64,000 nucleotides of DNA from an uncultured Flavobacteriaceae bacterium (GCA_943789365.1 CALSTV010000001.1:1674001-1738000), one strand, 5' to 3'. Shown: positions 26,339 to 35,014, counted from the stretch's first letter. Numbers and translations are program-made. Notes: generated by a model from the letters alone, not told the origin.

Positions 26339-27460
26339 ATGATAAAAGCCCTTAAAATGATCGGAATTTCTTTGCTCGTAGTACTTGCAATTGTTGTACT
26401 TGTAACTACTTTATTTTTAAATCTTAGTCCACAATTTGGAAAAGCTGCCACAGCTGAGCAAAAGAAAACCTATCGAAAATCGGGCCATTTTAAAGATAAG
26501 ATATTCGTCAACGAGTCTGAAACAGTGCTTGACGTGAACGCTATTAAATTTCTAAAAGAAACTATTAAAGGATCACCCAACAGGCGTCCCAAAAAAGACA
26601 TTCCAGTACAAAAGTTAGATTCACTCTCCATTGCAAACAACTCAGAGAACACGTTGCTCACTTGGTTTGGACATTCCGCATTTTTATTGGAAATCGATGG
26701 CAAAAAAATACTAATCGACCCAATGTTTGGGGAATCACCTGCACCACATCCCGCTTTGGGAACCAAGCGTTATTCAAAAGAATTGCCTATACCCATAGAA
26801 AAATTACCTTTTATCGATGCAGTTATCATTTCTCACGATCATTACGACCACCTCGACTATGAATCCATTCAAAAATTAAAAGGAAAGGTAGGACAGTATT
26901 TTACACCGTTGGCTGTAGGTAACCATCTTACTTCCTGGGGAATTCCAAAGGAAAACATCCATGAAATGAACTGGTGGGACGAAACAAACTTTCAAGGCTT
27001 GCAACTCACCTGTACCCCCGCGCGACATTTTTCCGGAAGAGGCCTTTTCGATAGAGCTACCACACTTTGGTCTTCCTGGGTCATCAAAGGAGAAAAAGAG
27101 AATCTCTTTTTTAGTGGTGATAGTGGATACGACAGTCATTTTAAGGAGATTGGAGAAAAATATGGTCCTTTCGACATCGCACTCATGGAATGCGGACAGT
27201 ACAATGAAGATTGGAAAGCCATACATATGATGCCAGAAGAAACCATACAAGCTGCTTTAGACGTGAAGAGTAAACTCGTGCTCCCAATCCATTGGGGCGC
27301 CTTTACTTTGGCATTACACGATTGGACCGACCCAATTGAAAGAGCTGCCAAAAAAGCATTGGAAGTTAACCTTCCTATTGCTACTCCTAAAATAGGTGAG
27401 ACTTTCGGTATTGCTGCCGAGAACTATCCACAAAAACAATGGTGGAAAACTGTTGAATAA
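26339..27460 (+). CDS. MBL-fold metallohydrolase, NAPE-PLD-like
   Basis: A protein of 373 residues with one N-terminal membrane helix (ISLLVVLAIVVLVTTLFL). The metallo-beta-lactamase fold is complete: TWFGHSAFLLEIDG, SHDHYDHLD with the metal ligands, TPARHFSGRGLF, FSGDSGYD and LPIHWGAF. This arrangement matches the N-acyl-phosphatidylethanolamine phospholipase D-like group, often annotated UlaG-like in bacteria. It is probably anchored in the inner membrane with the active domain outside. It follows the LD-carboxypeptidase closely. Confidence 0.9.
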   Translation: MIKALKMIGISLLVVLAIVVLVTTLFLNLSPQFGKAATAEQKKTYRKSGHFKDKIFVNESETVLDVNAIKFLKETIKGSPNRRPKKDIPVQKLDSLSIANNSENTLLTWFGHSAFLLEIDGKKILIDPMFGESPAPHPALGTKRYSKELPIPIEKLPFIDAVIISHDHYDHLDYESIQKLKGKVGQYFTPLAVGNHLTSWGIPKENIHEMNWWDETNFQGLQLTCTPARHFSGRGLFDRATTLWSSWVIKGEKENLFFSGDSGYDSHFKEIGEKYGPFDIALMECGQYNEDWKAIHMMPEETIQAALDVKSKLVLPIHWGAFTLALHDWTDPIERAAKKALEVNLPIATPKIGETFGIAAENYPQKQWWKTVE

Positions 27461-27561
27461 CACAGTAGGTGTTGTGGTAAGTAAAATTCCAACAGTGATT
27501 TAATATAGACGTCTAGACAAGTATTGCGCTTCTTATTTCCGTTTCGTAACTTTCCATAAAA

Positions 27562-27924
27562 ATGGCTAGTCACAACGAACTTGGGAAAGAAGGGGAGGAA
27601 ATTGCAGTCGATTTTCTTTTAAAAAAAGGCTATACAATACGCGAACGCAATTGGCGGTATTTGAAGGCGGAAATCGATATCATTGCGCAATTTGAGAATA
27701 CCTTGGTGATTGTTGAGGTAAAAACACGTTCCACCAAAGATTTTGGCGATCCTCAAGATTTTATCAAACGCAAACAAATACAATTATTGGTAATGGCAGC
27801 CAATGAATATGTCGTGAACAGGGATTTAGCCATGGAGGTTCGTTTTGATATCATCGCCGTGGTTCTCTCAAAAAACACCCCCGTGGAAATTGAGCATTTG
27901 GAAGATGGTTTCCTACATTTTTAA
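27562..27924 (+). CDS. YraN family protein (UPF0102)
   Basis: A protein of 120 residues with the family pattern GKEGEEIAVDFLLKKGY, ERNWRYLKAEIDIIA, LVIVEVKTRS and the QLLVMAANEYV helix. The E-D-EVK set resembles a PD-(D/E)xK nuclease fold, and the family is suspected to process DNA or Holliday-junction-like structures; the role is not settled. It is the normal length for the family. The acyltransferase gene starts 73 bases downstream. Confidence 0.92.
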   Translation: MASHNELGKEGEEIAVDFLLKKGYTIRERNWRYLKAEIDIIAQFENTLVIVEVKTRSTKDFGDPQDFIKRKQIQLLVMAANEYVVNRDLAMEVRFDIIAVVLSKNTPVEIEHLEDGFLHF

Positions 27925-27997
27925 CTGAGTTATTGCCAATACATTCACTAATAAAAATAAATTGTATCTTTAATTGCACCGCTAATGGAATTGACCA

Positions 27998-29332
27998 ATG
28001 TTATACAAACTGTTCAAATGGCTGTTTTACTTTACCACTAAAGCGTACTTTCGATCGCTTTATATTCAAGGCAAACACTTAGTACCCAAAAAAGGCCCCG
28101 TTCTTTTTGTTGCCAATCATTCCAGCGCTTTTATGGACCCCATTTTATTGGCAGTACACATTCAAAGATCTTTGTATTTTTTAGCAAGAGGTGACGTTTT
28201 TAAAAACAAAATTGCCAGCGCTTTATTTAACAAATTACATATGATTCCGGTGTACAAACCTGATGTTTCACCAGACGACATGCACAAAAATGAGGCGGTT
28301 TTTGAAAAGTGCTATGAACATCTTGAAAACCAAAAAACCATTTTGCTTTTTCCGGAAGGTGTGAGTAAAACGGAACGCAGGCTTCGAAAAATTAAAACCG
28401 GTGTGGCAAGAATTGCACTCGAAGCTGAACATAAAAACAATTTTGAACTCAAAACAACCATCGTTCCTATCGGCATCAATTATTCGAATACTCACCATTT
28501 TAAAAGCGATGTGTTTGTGAATTTTGGCCCACCCATTGATGTCAACTCTTTTCAAGAAAGCTATCTTAACAATCCTAAAGAAGGAGTGCTAGAACTCACC
28601 AATGCGGTAAAGGAAGCACTGGAGGGAAGAATGGTCATTGTAGAAGATGACCGTTTGGATAAGATTATCAAACAAATTGAAATTTTGTACCGTAGCAAAC
28701 TCCGCGATGAAAATAGCCAACGCGACAAAGCGCCTCAGGATTTCTATTTGTCAAAAGACATTGTAAAGGCCGTAAGTTACTTTTCTAAAACAGACCCAAA
28801 AAAGCTAGCCACCTTTGAAACAAAAATAACCCAATATTTAGCGCATTTAAAAAAGTTGAAAATTAGGGATACGCAAGTACGATCTTCCAAAACAAAACTC
28901 AATCTATTGTCGAGAATGCTTTATTTTATCATCGGTTTTCCTTCCTTTATGCTAGGCTATCTTACCAACATCATTCCTTATAAATTAACTGCTTTCCTAA
29001 GCTCCAAAATTCTTGTTAGGAAAGATTTTATAGGCTCTTTAAAATTGGCACTAGGCATGTTTATCTTTCTTTTTATCTATCTTATTGAAGCCAGTCTTTT
29101 TGGGGCCTATACAAGCACGATTTGGGGTGTCATTTTCTTTGTGTTTTTATATCCGTTCGGTTTGTTTACAATCAATTACAGAAAAGAATATTATCTCACT
29201 CGAGGCAATTTAAAATACTTACTTCTTTTTATGCGTAAGGGAACCATAATTGATGAATTAAAAAGCACACGAGCAGCACTGGTGGCTGAATTAGAAGAGA
29301 GTAAAGAAACCTACCTAAAAACAATTGCTTAA
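27998..29332 (+). CDS. Lysophospholipid acyltransferase-family protein with C-terminal membrane segments
   Basis: A protein of 444 residues. The N-terminal half is a PlsC-type acyltransferase with NHSSAFMDPI (HX4D), LFPEGVSKTE and an IVPIGINYSN strand. The C-terminal half has three or four hydrophobic segments (MLYFIIGFPSFMLGYL, LALGMFIFLFIYLIEASLF, GVIFFVFLYPFGLF), longer than a simple PlsC. It probably acylates a lysophospholipid or glycerol phosphate at the inner membrane. Its stop codon directly abuts the next open frame, so it is co-transcribed with the porin gene. Confidence 0.88.
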   Translation: MLYKLFKWLFYFTTKAYFRSLYIQGKHLVPKKGPVLFVANHSSAFMDPILLAVHIQRSLYFLARGDVFKNKIASALFNKLHMIPVYKPDVSPDDMHKNEAVFEKCYEHLENQKTILLFPEGVSKTERRLRKIKTGVARIALEAEHKNNFELKTTIVPIGINYSNTHHFKSDVFVNFGPPIDVNSFQESYLNNPKEGVLELTNAVKEALEGRMVIVEDDRLDKIIKQIEILYRSKLRDENSQRDKAPQDFYLSKDIVKAVSYFSKTDPKKLATFETKITQYLAHLKKLKIRDTQVRSSKTKLNLLSRMLYFIIGFPSFMLGYLTNIIPYKLTAFLSSKILVRKDFIGSLKLALGMFIFLFIYLIEASLFGAYTSTIWGVIFFVFLYPFGLFTINYRKEYYLTRGNLKYLLLFMRKGTIIDELKSTRAALVAELEESKETYLKTIA

Positions 29333-29341
29333 ATGTTAGGT

Positions 29342-30364
29342 ATGAAAAAATGGATACACATAGTTACGCTATTTATTGCGGTCATCGGCATTGCTAGTTC
29401 CTTGAATGCTCAAGATAAAAAGCAAAGCTCCTATACTTTAGGAGGGCTCCTTTTTGGTGACCTTTACCATGTACAGAAACACCATTTGGAGGAAGGTGAT
29501 GGAGCGACAGGAGCTGTTATGAGAAGGGCCTATCTTACTTTCGATGCCAAAATAAACAAAAACTGGTTCGGTAGGGCACGTTTGGAAATGAACCAAAGCG
29601 GCGAATTTGAAACGTATGCATTTGAAACCGAGGTAAAGGATTTGTTTATTGGTTATACCCGAAATGATCATAAAATACTGCTAGGGCTTTCTCCTAGCAA
29701 AACTTTCGACCTTATAGAATCGATTTGGGATTTGCGCTATTTGGTGAGGACACCAATGGATTTACAAGGGGTTGCCAGTCGCGATTTTGGTTTGGCCTTA
29801 GCTGGTCCTTTGAACAAAAAACAAACGTTCCGTTATCGCTTTATGTATGGTAATGGTATTGAGTTTGGAAACGAGGTGGGTGACGGACAAAAAACCATGG
29901 CTGCCATAAGTTATCACCCTACCGACAAATTGGTTTTCGACTTTTATGCCGATTATGAAAAGCTTGCCGGGGAAACAGACCGATCGACACTACAATTTTT
30001 CACAGGGTATAAATCGGATAAAACACGTTGGGGACTACAGTATTCCTATCAAGACCGACAGGAAGATCCTACACTGGAATTGTTCTCTGCTTTTTACATT
30101 CGAAAACTATTTCAAAAGTACGATCTTATTACAAGGGTAGATAGAATTCTAGAACCTAGCCCAAGAGGAAACAACATCTCCTATTTGCCTTTTGACCCCA
30201 ATGCAAAAGCTACTTTTTTTGTTGTGGGAATGGAATTCCCATTGTATAAATATTTGAGTTTAACACCCAACGTAGTGCTAACAACGTATGACAAACAAAG
30301 CGGTGTTCCCACACCGAGCAACGATTTACATTACCGATTGACGGTCTTTCTAAATTTAGAATAG
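29342..30364 (+). CDS. Outer-membrane porin-like beta-barrel protein
   Basis: About 340 residues from the ATG at 29342, with a signal peptide ending LNAQDKK. The body shows repeated amphipathic strands with aromatic girdles (TFRYRFMYGNGIEFG, RWGLQYSYQD, LTVFLNLE) and a C-terminus ending in LNLE. It resembles phosphate-selective porin O/P-like proteins of Bacteroidetes. An alternative start at 29333 directly abuts the previous stop. It is convergent with the TlpA-like gene, 2 bases apart. Confidence 0.75.
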   Translation: MKKWIHIVTLFIAVIGIASSLNAQDKKQSSYTLGGLLFGDLYHVQKHHLEEGDGATGAVMRRAYLTFDAKINKNWFGRARLEMNQSGEFETYAFETEVKDLFIGYTRNDHKILLGLSPSKTFDLIESIWDLRYLVRTPMDLQGVASRDFGLALAGPLNKKQTFRYRFMYGNGIEFGNEVGDGQKTMAAISYHPTDKLVFDFYADYEKLAGETDRSTLQFFTGYKSDKTRWGLQYSYQDRQEDPTLELFSAFYIRKLFQKYDLITRVDRILEPSPRGNNISYLPFDPNAKATFFVVGMEFPLYKYLSLTPNVVLTTYDKQSGVPTPSNDLHYRLTVFLNLE

Positions 30365-30366
30365 GC

Positions 30367-31707
30367 TTATAGCTTGCGCAATGCTTTTTCCAAATCTCTA
30401 AAATTCTCTGGCTTTGCAAGGATTACTTTATTCGCATCCAACACAAAATAGGTGGGGGTTCCAGTAACATCGTAGGATCGTGCAGTTTCATTTTCCCATT
30501 TTTTTTCTCCTAACACATGATGCCATCCTTCAAAATTAGGGATTACCTTTTTCCATTCTTTGGCATTCTTTTCTAAAGCTACTGCTATTACTTGAATGTC
30601 CTTTTTAGTACTTATTAATTGGTACATTTCCGGCATTTGTTTTTTACAATGCGAACAACCCGTACTCCAGAACACCACCACATAGTTTTTATGCGTATTC
30701 AGTTCTGAAAGTTTTTTCGTAGTATTTTCTTCTTCCCAAACAATCTCAGGCGCTATTGCTCCAACAACTACTTTTAATTTTGCCCTTGTCTCTTTCGGAT
30801 ACGCGCTTTTTTGAAGATCTATAGGAAGTCGCGCATAATGCTCGTCTAAGAGGTAGTTTACCAATTCTATGTTTTCCAGTACCACAAATTCATCGATGAG
30901 AATTTCAATCAAATCCTTTTGTAAACTGTCACTTTTCTCAATAGAAAACACATTTTCCAGCGCCTCTTTATATAGGCTTTGTTGCATTTTCGTGTTTTTT
31001 GAAGTATTGATATAAAACACATAATCTATCACGCGGTCCACTAAAAACGAAGAACCTATCAACACTTCATCCTGAAAATTGATATGCTGAAAAAAGTTGG
31101 CCTTGATATTTTTCAAATAAATTTGTGGTACGGGTACTATTTCCGGCGCATTGTAACGCTTCGTTGCTTTTATAAAATGCAACGCCAATTTGTCCTTGTT
31201 CAAGTCTTCATGTTTTTCTTGTACGTTATTTAAAGTACTTATTGCGTCTTTATACAAGCTTTTGGAGGCCGAATCTGTATTTCTAAAATAGGCAACCTGT
31301 AAGGAGTCCACTACTTGTTGCGCTGATGTAATTTCGTTTAAATAGCTTTGGTAGTTTTTATTTTCAATGGAGGTTTGGTAAACCGTTGTCACCTCTGCAT
31401 AATCTGGGTTAAAAGTAAAGACAACATTTTCTTTATTGAATAAAAAATCGACAAAGCCTTCGTCTTTTAAACGATATACAACACGGTACATACCAACCTC
31501 AGCGGTATCGTTCAATTCAAATTTAAACCGTTGGTCTTTAATTTTTGTATTCTTTATATAGTGCTGCCTTCCTTCTTTAATCTGATACAGCATGGCCCAT
31601 GTCAACTTCTTGTCTTCAGGTTCTAAAGTACCTTCTATACTGAATTGTGCATGCAATTGCAGTGCGTAAAAAAAGAGGATGGAAATTAAAAAATGCTTAA
31701 ACGTCAT
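30367..31707 (-). CDS. Exported TlpA-like thioredoxin with DUF4369-like N-domain
   Basis: A protein of 446 residues with a signal peptide ending LQLHAQ. The first half looks like the DUF4369 domain (FSIEGTLEPEDKKLTWAML, YRVVYRLKDEGFVDFLFN), followed by an alpha-helical middle. The C-terminal redoxin domain has CSHC in STGCSHCKKQMPEM and the cis-Pro stretch VTGTPTYFVLD. This architecture is typical of Bacteroidetes periplasmic thioredoxin-like proteins. The promoter must lie in the array-rich gap 31708-31958. Confidence 0.88.
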   Translation of the reverse strand: MTFKHFLISILFFYALQLHAQFSIEGTLEPEDKKLTWAMLYQIKEGRQHYIKNTKIKDQRFKFELNDTAEVGMYRVVYRLKDEGFVDFLFNKENVVFTFNPDYAEVTTVYQTSIENKNYQSYLNEITSAQQVVDSLQVAYFRNTDSASKSLYKDAISTLNNVQEKHEDLNKDKLALHFIKATKRYNAPEIVPVPQIYLKNIKANFFQHINFQDEVLIGSSFLVDRVIDYVFYINTSKNTKMQQSLYKEALENVFSIEKSDSLQKDLIEILIDEFVVLENIELVNYLLDEHYARLPIDLQKSAYPKETRAKLKVVVGAIAPEIVWEEENTTKKLSELNTHKNYVVVFWSTGCSHCKKQMPEMYQLISTKKDIQVIAVALEKNAKEWKKVIPNFEGWHHVLGEKKWENETARSYDVTGTPTYFVLDANKVILAKPENFRDLEKALRKL

Positions 31708-31738
31708 GTTTTGGCTATTAACTTATTCGCCAGAGGCG

Positions 31739-31786
31739 GGTTGTTGGGTTCTTTAGTTGTTCGGTTATTTGGTTTTCGGGTTATTT
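31739..31786 (+). repeat. Octamer array, consensus GGTTNTTN, six units
   Basis: GGTT (once AGTT) recurs at 31739, 31747, 31755, 31763, 31771 and 31779, exactly 8 bases apart, each followed by four variable, T-rich bases. The units are not identical, so it is a degenerate, not a slippage-fresh, array. Confidence 0.75.
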
Positions 31787-31793
31787 TCCATTG

Positions 31794-31828
31794 CTACCTG
31801 CTACCTGCTACCTGCTACCTGCTACCTG
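31794..31828 (+). repeat. Heptamer array CTACCTG, five perfect units
   Basis: Five perfect copies of CTACCTG head to tail (31794-31828), starting 7 bases after the octamer array. The reverse complement is CAGGTAG, which shares CAGG with arrays at 34123 and 49713. Confidence 0.95.
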
Positions 31829-31900
31829 CTAAATTAAAAAATCGGTTAGCAAACACCAAACCGCTGATAAATGTTTGAAAGTAAAAGGTCAAAAATCTAC

Positions 31901-31954
31901 GTCAGAGAATAAGTCAGCGTCAAAGTCAAAGCCTACGTCAGCGACAAAGTCCTC
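31901..31954 (+). repeat. Hexamer array, consensus GTCARM, nine units
   Basis: From 31901 to 31954 the sequence can be cut into nine hexamers all starting with G; six start GTC and the commonest are GTCAGC and GTCAAA. It ends 4 bases before the stop codon of the gene at 31959-32309. Confidence 0.7.
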
Positions 31955-31958
31955 ATCT

Positions 31959-32309
31959 TCACACTTCTTCCGAGCTAAAATACTTTACAATGGCTTCCTT
32001 CATCAAAATAGTTTGTTCTCCTGGTTTTAAAGTGGGGAGTTCTTCCAACACTTTAAAATGTGGCCAGCCGTCGGGGTCTACAAAATCGAACTCATAATAA
32101 CCATAGGGTTCCAATAAACGACAAATAGCAATATGCATCAGGTTGACTTTCTCGTCTTTTTTAAAGCTCTGAAAACCTTTTCCAAGCTCCTGTACACCTA
32201 TCAAATAGATAATAGAATCAAGATCCAATGGATCTCCATCTGAGAATTTGTCGGAAAGAAATTTTACAACCGATTCCCATTCTTCTTTTAAGTGTATATC
32301 TCTTGACAT
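31959..32309 (-). CDS. Conserved hypothetical protein next to sufD
   Basis: A protein of 116 residues, acidic, with the stretch LDLDSIIYLIGVQELGKG, LMHIAICRLLEPYGYYEF and DPDGWPHFKVLEELP. I do not recognise a named family but recall similar small proteins beside suf genes in flavobacteria. No signal peptide or cysteine motif is present. It starts 40 bases after the sufD stop on the same strand and may belong to the suf transcript; a link to cluster assembly is only suggested by position. Confidence 0.75.
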   Translation of the reverse strand: MSRDIHLKEEWESVVKFLSDKFSDGDPLDLDSIIYLIGVQELGKGFQSFKKDEKVNLMHIAICRLLEPYGYYEFDFVDPDGWPHFKVLEELPTLKPGEQTILMKEAIVKYFSSEEV

Positions 32310-32349
32310 CTTGTTTTATCTAATTGCTGATTTCCTTTTAAGACAAAAT

Positions 32350-33672
32350 CTAGAGATCGAAACCTATTTTAACGTCCAATTTCTTCGCTATTATGGCGTT
32401 AATTCTTGTTTTCAATTCCGGAATTTTTACATCTTTCAATGCGTCATTTGAAAACGCATACATCAACAAAGCTTTCGCTTCTTTTTTAGGGATTCCTCTT
32501 TGTTGCATATAGAACAAAGCACTTTCATCTAACTGCCCAATTGTACAACCATGTGAACATTTTACATCGTCTGCAAAAATTTCCAATTGTGGTTTTGAGT
32601 TTACGGAAGCTTTATCCCCCACAATCACGTTGTTGTTTTGTTGGTAGGCATTAATCTTCTGCGCCGCTTGCTCAACAATTACTTTCCCGTTGAAAACACC
32701 GGTAGATTTCTCATCGTAAATTCCTTTGTACATTTCATGCGACTCACAGTTAGGAGCTTTGTGTTGTACCAAGGTATGATTGTCTACATGTTGCTTTCCG
32801 TTTAAGATGGAAATACCATTCATATGAGATACACAGTGCTCACCATTTTGATAAAATTCTAAGTTGTTACGTGTGAGTTTCCCTCCAAAAGAAAAAGTAT
32901 GTACTGATGCAACACTATCTTTTTGTTGAGACACAAAGGTTCCGTCTATCAATGATGCACTTTCCACATCGTTCTGCATTTTATAAAAATCCACAATACC
33001 TCTTTTGTTGACAAATATTTCTGTTACCGAATTTGTCAACGTAGTATTGGAAGTCAAACTCTGATGACGTTCTATGATTTGAACATGCGCATTCTCTCCA
33101 ACTACGACAAGATTTCGAGGCTGTATCAACAATTCTTGTTCATTTCCCGTAGAGAAATTCAATATTTGAATAGGTTTTGGAACGACTTTATTCTTTGGAA
33201 TATTTATAAAAGCTCCTTCATTTGAAAAGGCCGTATTTAAGTCGGAAAGGCTGTTATTTTCTTTTGCCAATTTGTTGAAATAAGCGTCAACCACCATTTT
33301 GTATTTGGGTTTTGTCAATGCCGATGACATGACACAAACATCCAATCCATCATGGGTTGTTTCCGACAAAAAGGAACTGAATTTACCATCGATAAAAACC
33401 AAATTATAGCAATCAGTTTCGTTGACAAAATACTTTTTAATGTCTTTATACGCCAAAGAGGTTTCGGCCTTAGGAAAAACATTGTAATCGTGACTTAAAA
33501 CTGCGTTTAAGCTGGTATATTTCCATTCCTCGTCTTTCCTTGTTGGAAATCCTTTGTTTTCAAAATCGCTAAACGCTTTTGAACGTATATCGTGTACATT
33601 CGAATCTATGTCTACATCAACTTTGTTTTCAAAGGCTAAAAACGAGGATACTAATTTTTCTTTTAATTCCAT
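32350..33672 (-). CDS. sufD: Fe-S cluster assembly scaffold SufD
   Basis: Part of the SufBC2D scaffold that builds iron-sulfur clusters. The protein has 440 residues with the C-terminal SUFBD beta-helix core (FNGKVIVEQAAQKINAYQQN, then AQLEIFADDVKCSHGCTIGQ-like region and QQRGIPKKEAKALLMYAF). The conserved HG/Cys region KCSHGCT fits SufD. The order on the minus strand is sufA-sufB-sufC-(four-helix gene)-sufD; in relatives sufD directly follows sufC, so about 510 bases have been inserted upstream of it. Confidence 0.96.
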   Translation of the reverse strand: MELKEKLVSSFLAFENKVDVDIDSNVHDIRSKAFSDFENKGFPTRKDEEWKYTSLNAVLSHDYNVFPKAETSLAYKDIKKYFVNETDCYNLVFIDGKFSSFLSETTHDGLDVCVMSSALTKPKYKMVVDAYFNKLAKENNSLSDLNTAFSNEGAFINIPKNKVVPKPIQILNFSTGNEQELLIQPRNLVVVGENAHVQIIERHQSLTSNTTLTNSVTEIFVNKRGIVDFYKMQNDVESASLIDGTFVSQQKDSVASVHTFSFGGKLTRNNLEFYQNGEHCVSHMNGISILNGKQHVDNHTLVQHKAPNCESHEMYKGIYDEKSTGVFNGKVIVEQAAQKINAYQQNNNVIVGDKASVNSKPQLEIFADDVKCSHGCTIGQLDESALFYMQQRGIPKKEAKALLMYAFSNDALKDVKIPELKTRINAIIAKKLDVKIGFDL

Positions 33673-33693
33673 TAATTCGTTATGTTTTAAAAG

Positions 33694-33714
33694 TTTCGGG
33701 TTTAAAGTTTCGGG
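33694..33714 (+). repeat. Heptamer array TTTCGGG/TTTAAAG next to the four-helix gene
   Basis: Three heptamers, TTTCGGG, TTTAAAG, TTTCGGG, end at 33714, directly against the stop codon of the gene at 33715-34104. A TTTTAAAAG stretch precedes them. On this strand they point the opposite way to the related TTTCAGG heptamers at 34123-34150. Confidence 0.8.
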
Positions 33715-34104
33715 TTATTTAAACTTACTTCCTTTAAAATCCTTTTTATTTAGATAAAAAATAAAACTCGCAATTCTTTTACTCAATTGCTCGTATGCTT
33801 CCTTTAATTTATTTAATTGTTGTTCTGAAATATAACCAGAATCAAATACTCTATACAATTGGGATCTTGTTTCTCCAGCCGACCCTTTTGCAATAGATAG
33901 AAATTGTCTGAATTCTAAATTCCCATCTCTCTCAAATCCTTCTGCTATATTATCCATAACGGAACCAGCAGCACTTTTTATTTGATCTTTTAACCTAAAA
34001 TCTTTATTTAAATCTGTAGATTTCGAAATCAAAATAATTTCATTGGATAGTTTTCTTGCTTCCTGCCAAATTTCCAGATCTTCAAACTTATGAATTGTTG
34101 CCAT
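33715..34104 (-). CDS. Four-helix-bundle protein (23S rRNA intervening-sequence protein / bAvd family)
   Basis: A protein of 129 residues from the ATG at 34104 (MATIHKFEDLEIWQEARKL). The family pattern is clear: FEDLEIWQ-A, LKDQIKSAAGSVMDNIAEGFER, FRQFLSIAKGSAGETRSQL and a last helix LSKRIASFIFYL. Relatives are encoded in intervening sequences of 23S rRNA genes and resemble Avd of diversity-generating retroelements; the function is not settled. Reading upstream of the start translates the heptamer array as FQVSGFRFQV, which is not part of the protein. It interrupts the suf operon between sufC and sufD, same strand, and is bracketed by heptamer arrays. Confidence 0.92.
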   Translation of the reverse strand: MATIHKFEDLEIWQEARKLSNEIILISKSTDLNKDFRLKDQIKSAAGSVMDNIAEGFERDGNLEFRQFLSIAKGSAGETRSQLYRVFDSGYISEQQLNKLKEAYEQLSKRIASFIFYLNKKDFKGSKFK

Positions 34105-34122
34105 AGATATTACTATATTTTC

Positions 34123-34180
34123 AACCTGAAACCTGAAACCTGAAACTTGAAACCCACCAAAGGCGGACAAACCTGAAACT
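34123..34180 (-). repeat. Heptamer array AACCTGA and conserved right-end motif
   Basis: Units AACCTGA (three), AACTTGA and AACCCAC run from 34123 to 34157, period 7, starting 18 bases upstream of the four-helix start codon. The next part, CCACCAAAGGCGG then ACAAACCTGAAACTAA, recurs upstream of sufC at 34979-35014. On the minus strand the unit reads TTTCAGG. Confidence 0.9.
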
Positions 34181-34183
34181 AAA

Positions 34184-34927
34184 CTACAATTCTTTAATCC
34201 AGTCGTATCCTTTTTCTTCTAATTCTAGCGCCAATTCTTTGGTTCCAGATTTTACAATCTTACCGTCGTGTAATACATGTACAAAATCGGGAACTATATA
34301 GTCTAACAAACGTTGGTAATGCGTAATAACAATAACCGCGTTGTCTTTAGATTTTAATTTATTGACACCATTGGCAACAATTCTCAAGGCATCGATATCC
34401 AAGCCAGAATCTGTTTCGTCCAAAATTGCCAATTTAGGTTCTAGCATGGCCATTTGGAAAATTTCATTTCGCTTCTTTTCTCCTCCAGAAAAACCTTCAT
34501 TTAAAGAACGTGATAAGAACTTTCGGTCAATTTCTAACAACTGTGATTTTTCGCGAATTTTCTTTAACAAATCTTTAGCAGGCATCTCTTCCAAACCTTG
34601 TGCTTTTCTAGATTCATTGATTGATGATTTGATAAAGTTCGTTACCGTTACACCAGGAATCTCAACCGGGTATTGGAATGATAAAAACACCCCTGCATGT
34701 GCTCTTTCTTCTGGAGCCAATTCGCTAATATCTTCTCCGTTCAATTCAATGGTTCCACCAGTTACTTCATATTCCTCCTTACCGGCAATTACAGAAGCCA
34801 TCGTACTTTTACCCGCTCCATTAGGTCCCATGATAGCATGCACCTCACCTGCTTTTACTTCAATATTCAATCCTTTTAGAATCTCTTTATCTTCAATTTG
34901 GGCTTGTAAATTCTCAATCTTTAACAT
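34184..34927 (-). CDS. sufC: Fe-S cluster assembly ATPase SufC
   Basis: ABC-type ATPase that drives the SufBC2D scaffold. The protein has 247 residues with Walker A GPNGAGKST, the signature GFSGGEKKRNEIFQ, Walker B LAILDETDSGLD and the switch histidine VITHYQRLL. All parts are intact. Both ends of the gene are bordered by the same repeat tract (34144-34180 and 34979-35014), so it sits between two copies of an array end. It follows sufB on the same strand after 92 bases. Confidence 0.98.
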   Translation of the reverse strand: MLKIENLQAQIEDKEILKGLNIEVKAGEVHAIMGPNGAGKSTMASVIAGKEEYEVTGGTIELNGEDISELAPEERAHAGVFLSFQYPVEIPGVTVTNFIKSSINESRKAQGLEEMPAKDLLKKIREKSQLLEIDRKFLSRSLNEGFSGGEKKRNEIFQMAMLEPKLAILDETDSGLDIDALRIVANGVNKLKSKDNAVIVITHYQRLLDYIVPDFVHVLHDGKIVKSGTKELALELEEKGYDWIKEL

Positions 34928-34978
34928 TGTCTTTATATTTTTGATTTATTGTTTCTTGTTTCTAGTTATTAGACAAAC

Positions 34979-35014
34979 AACTTGAAACCCACCAAGGGTG
35001 GCAAAACCTGAAAC
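34979..35014 (-). repeat. Second copy of the array end motif, upstream of sufC
   Basis: CTTGAAACCCACCAAGGG then TGGCAAAACCTGAAACTAA closely matches 34144-34180, with a small CCACC/GGTGG inverted pair. It lies between the sufB stop and the sufC start, so it is part of the operon mRNA. Confidence 0.85.

Noticed and set aside
34105-34170. N-terminal extension of the four-helix protein (MSAFGGFQVSGFRFQVE)
   Set aside because: It translates the heptamer array; family similarity starts at MATIHKFEDL (34104).
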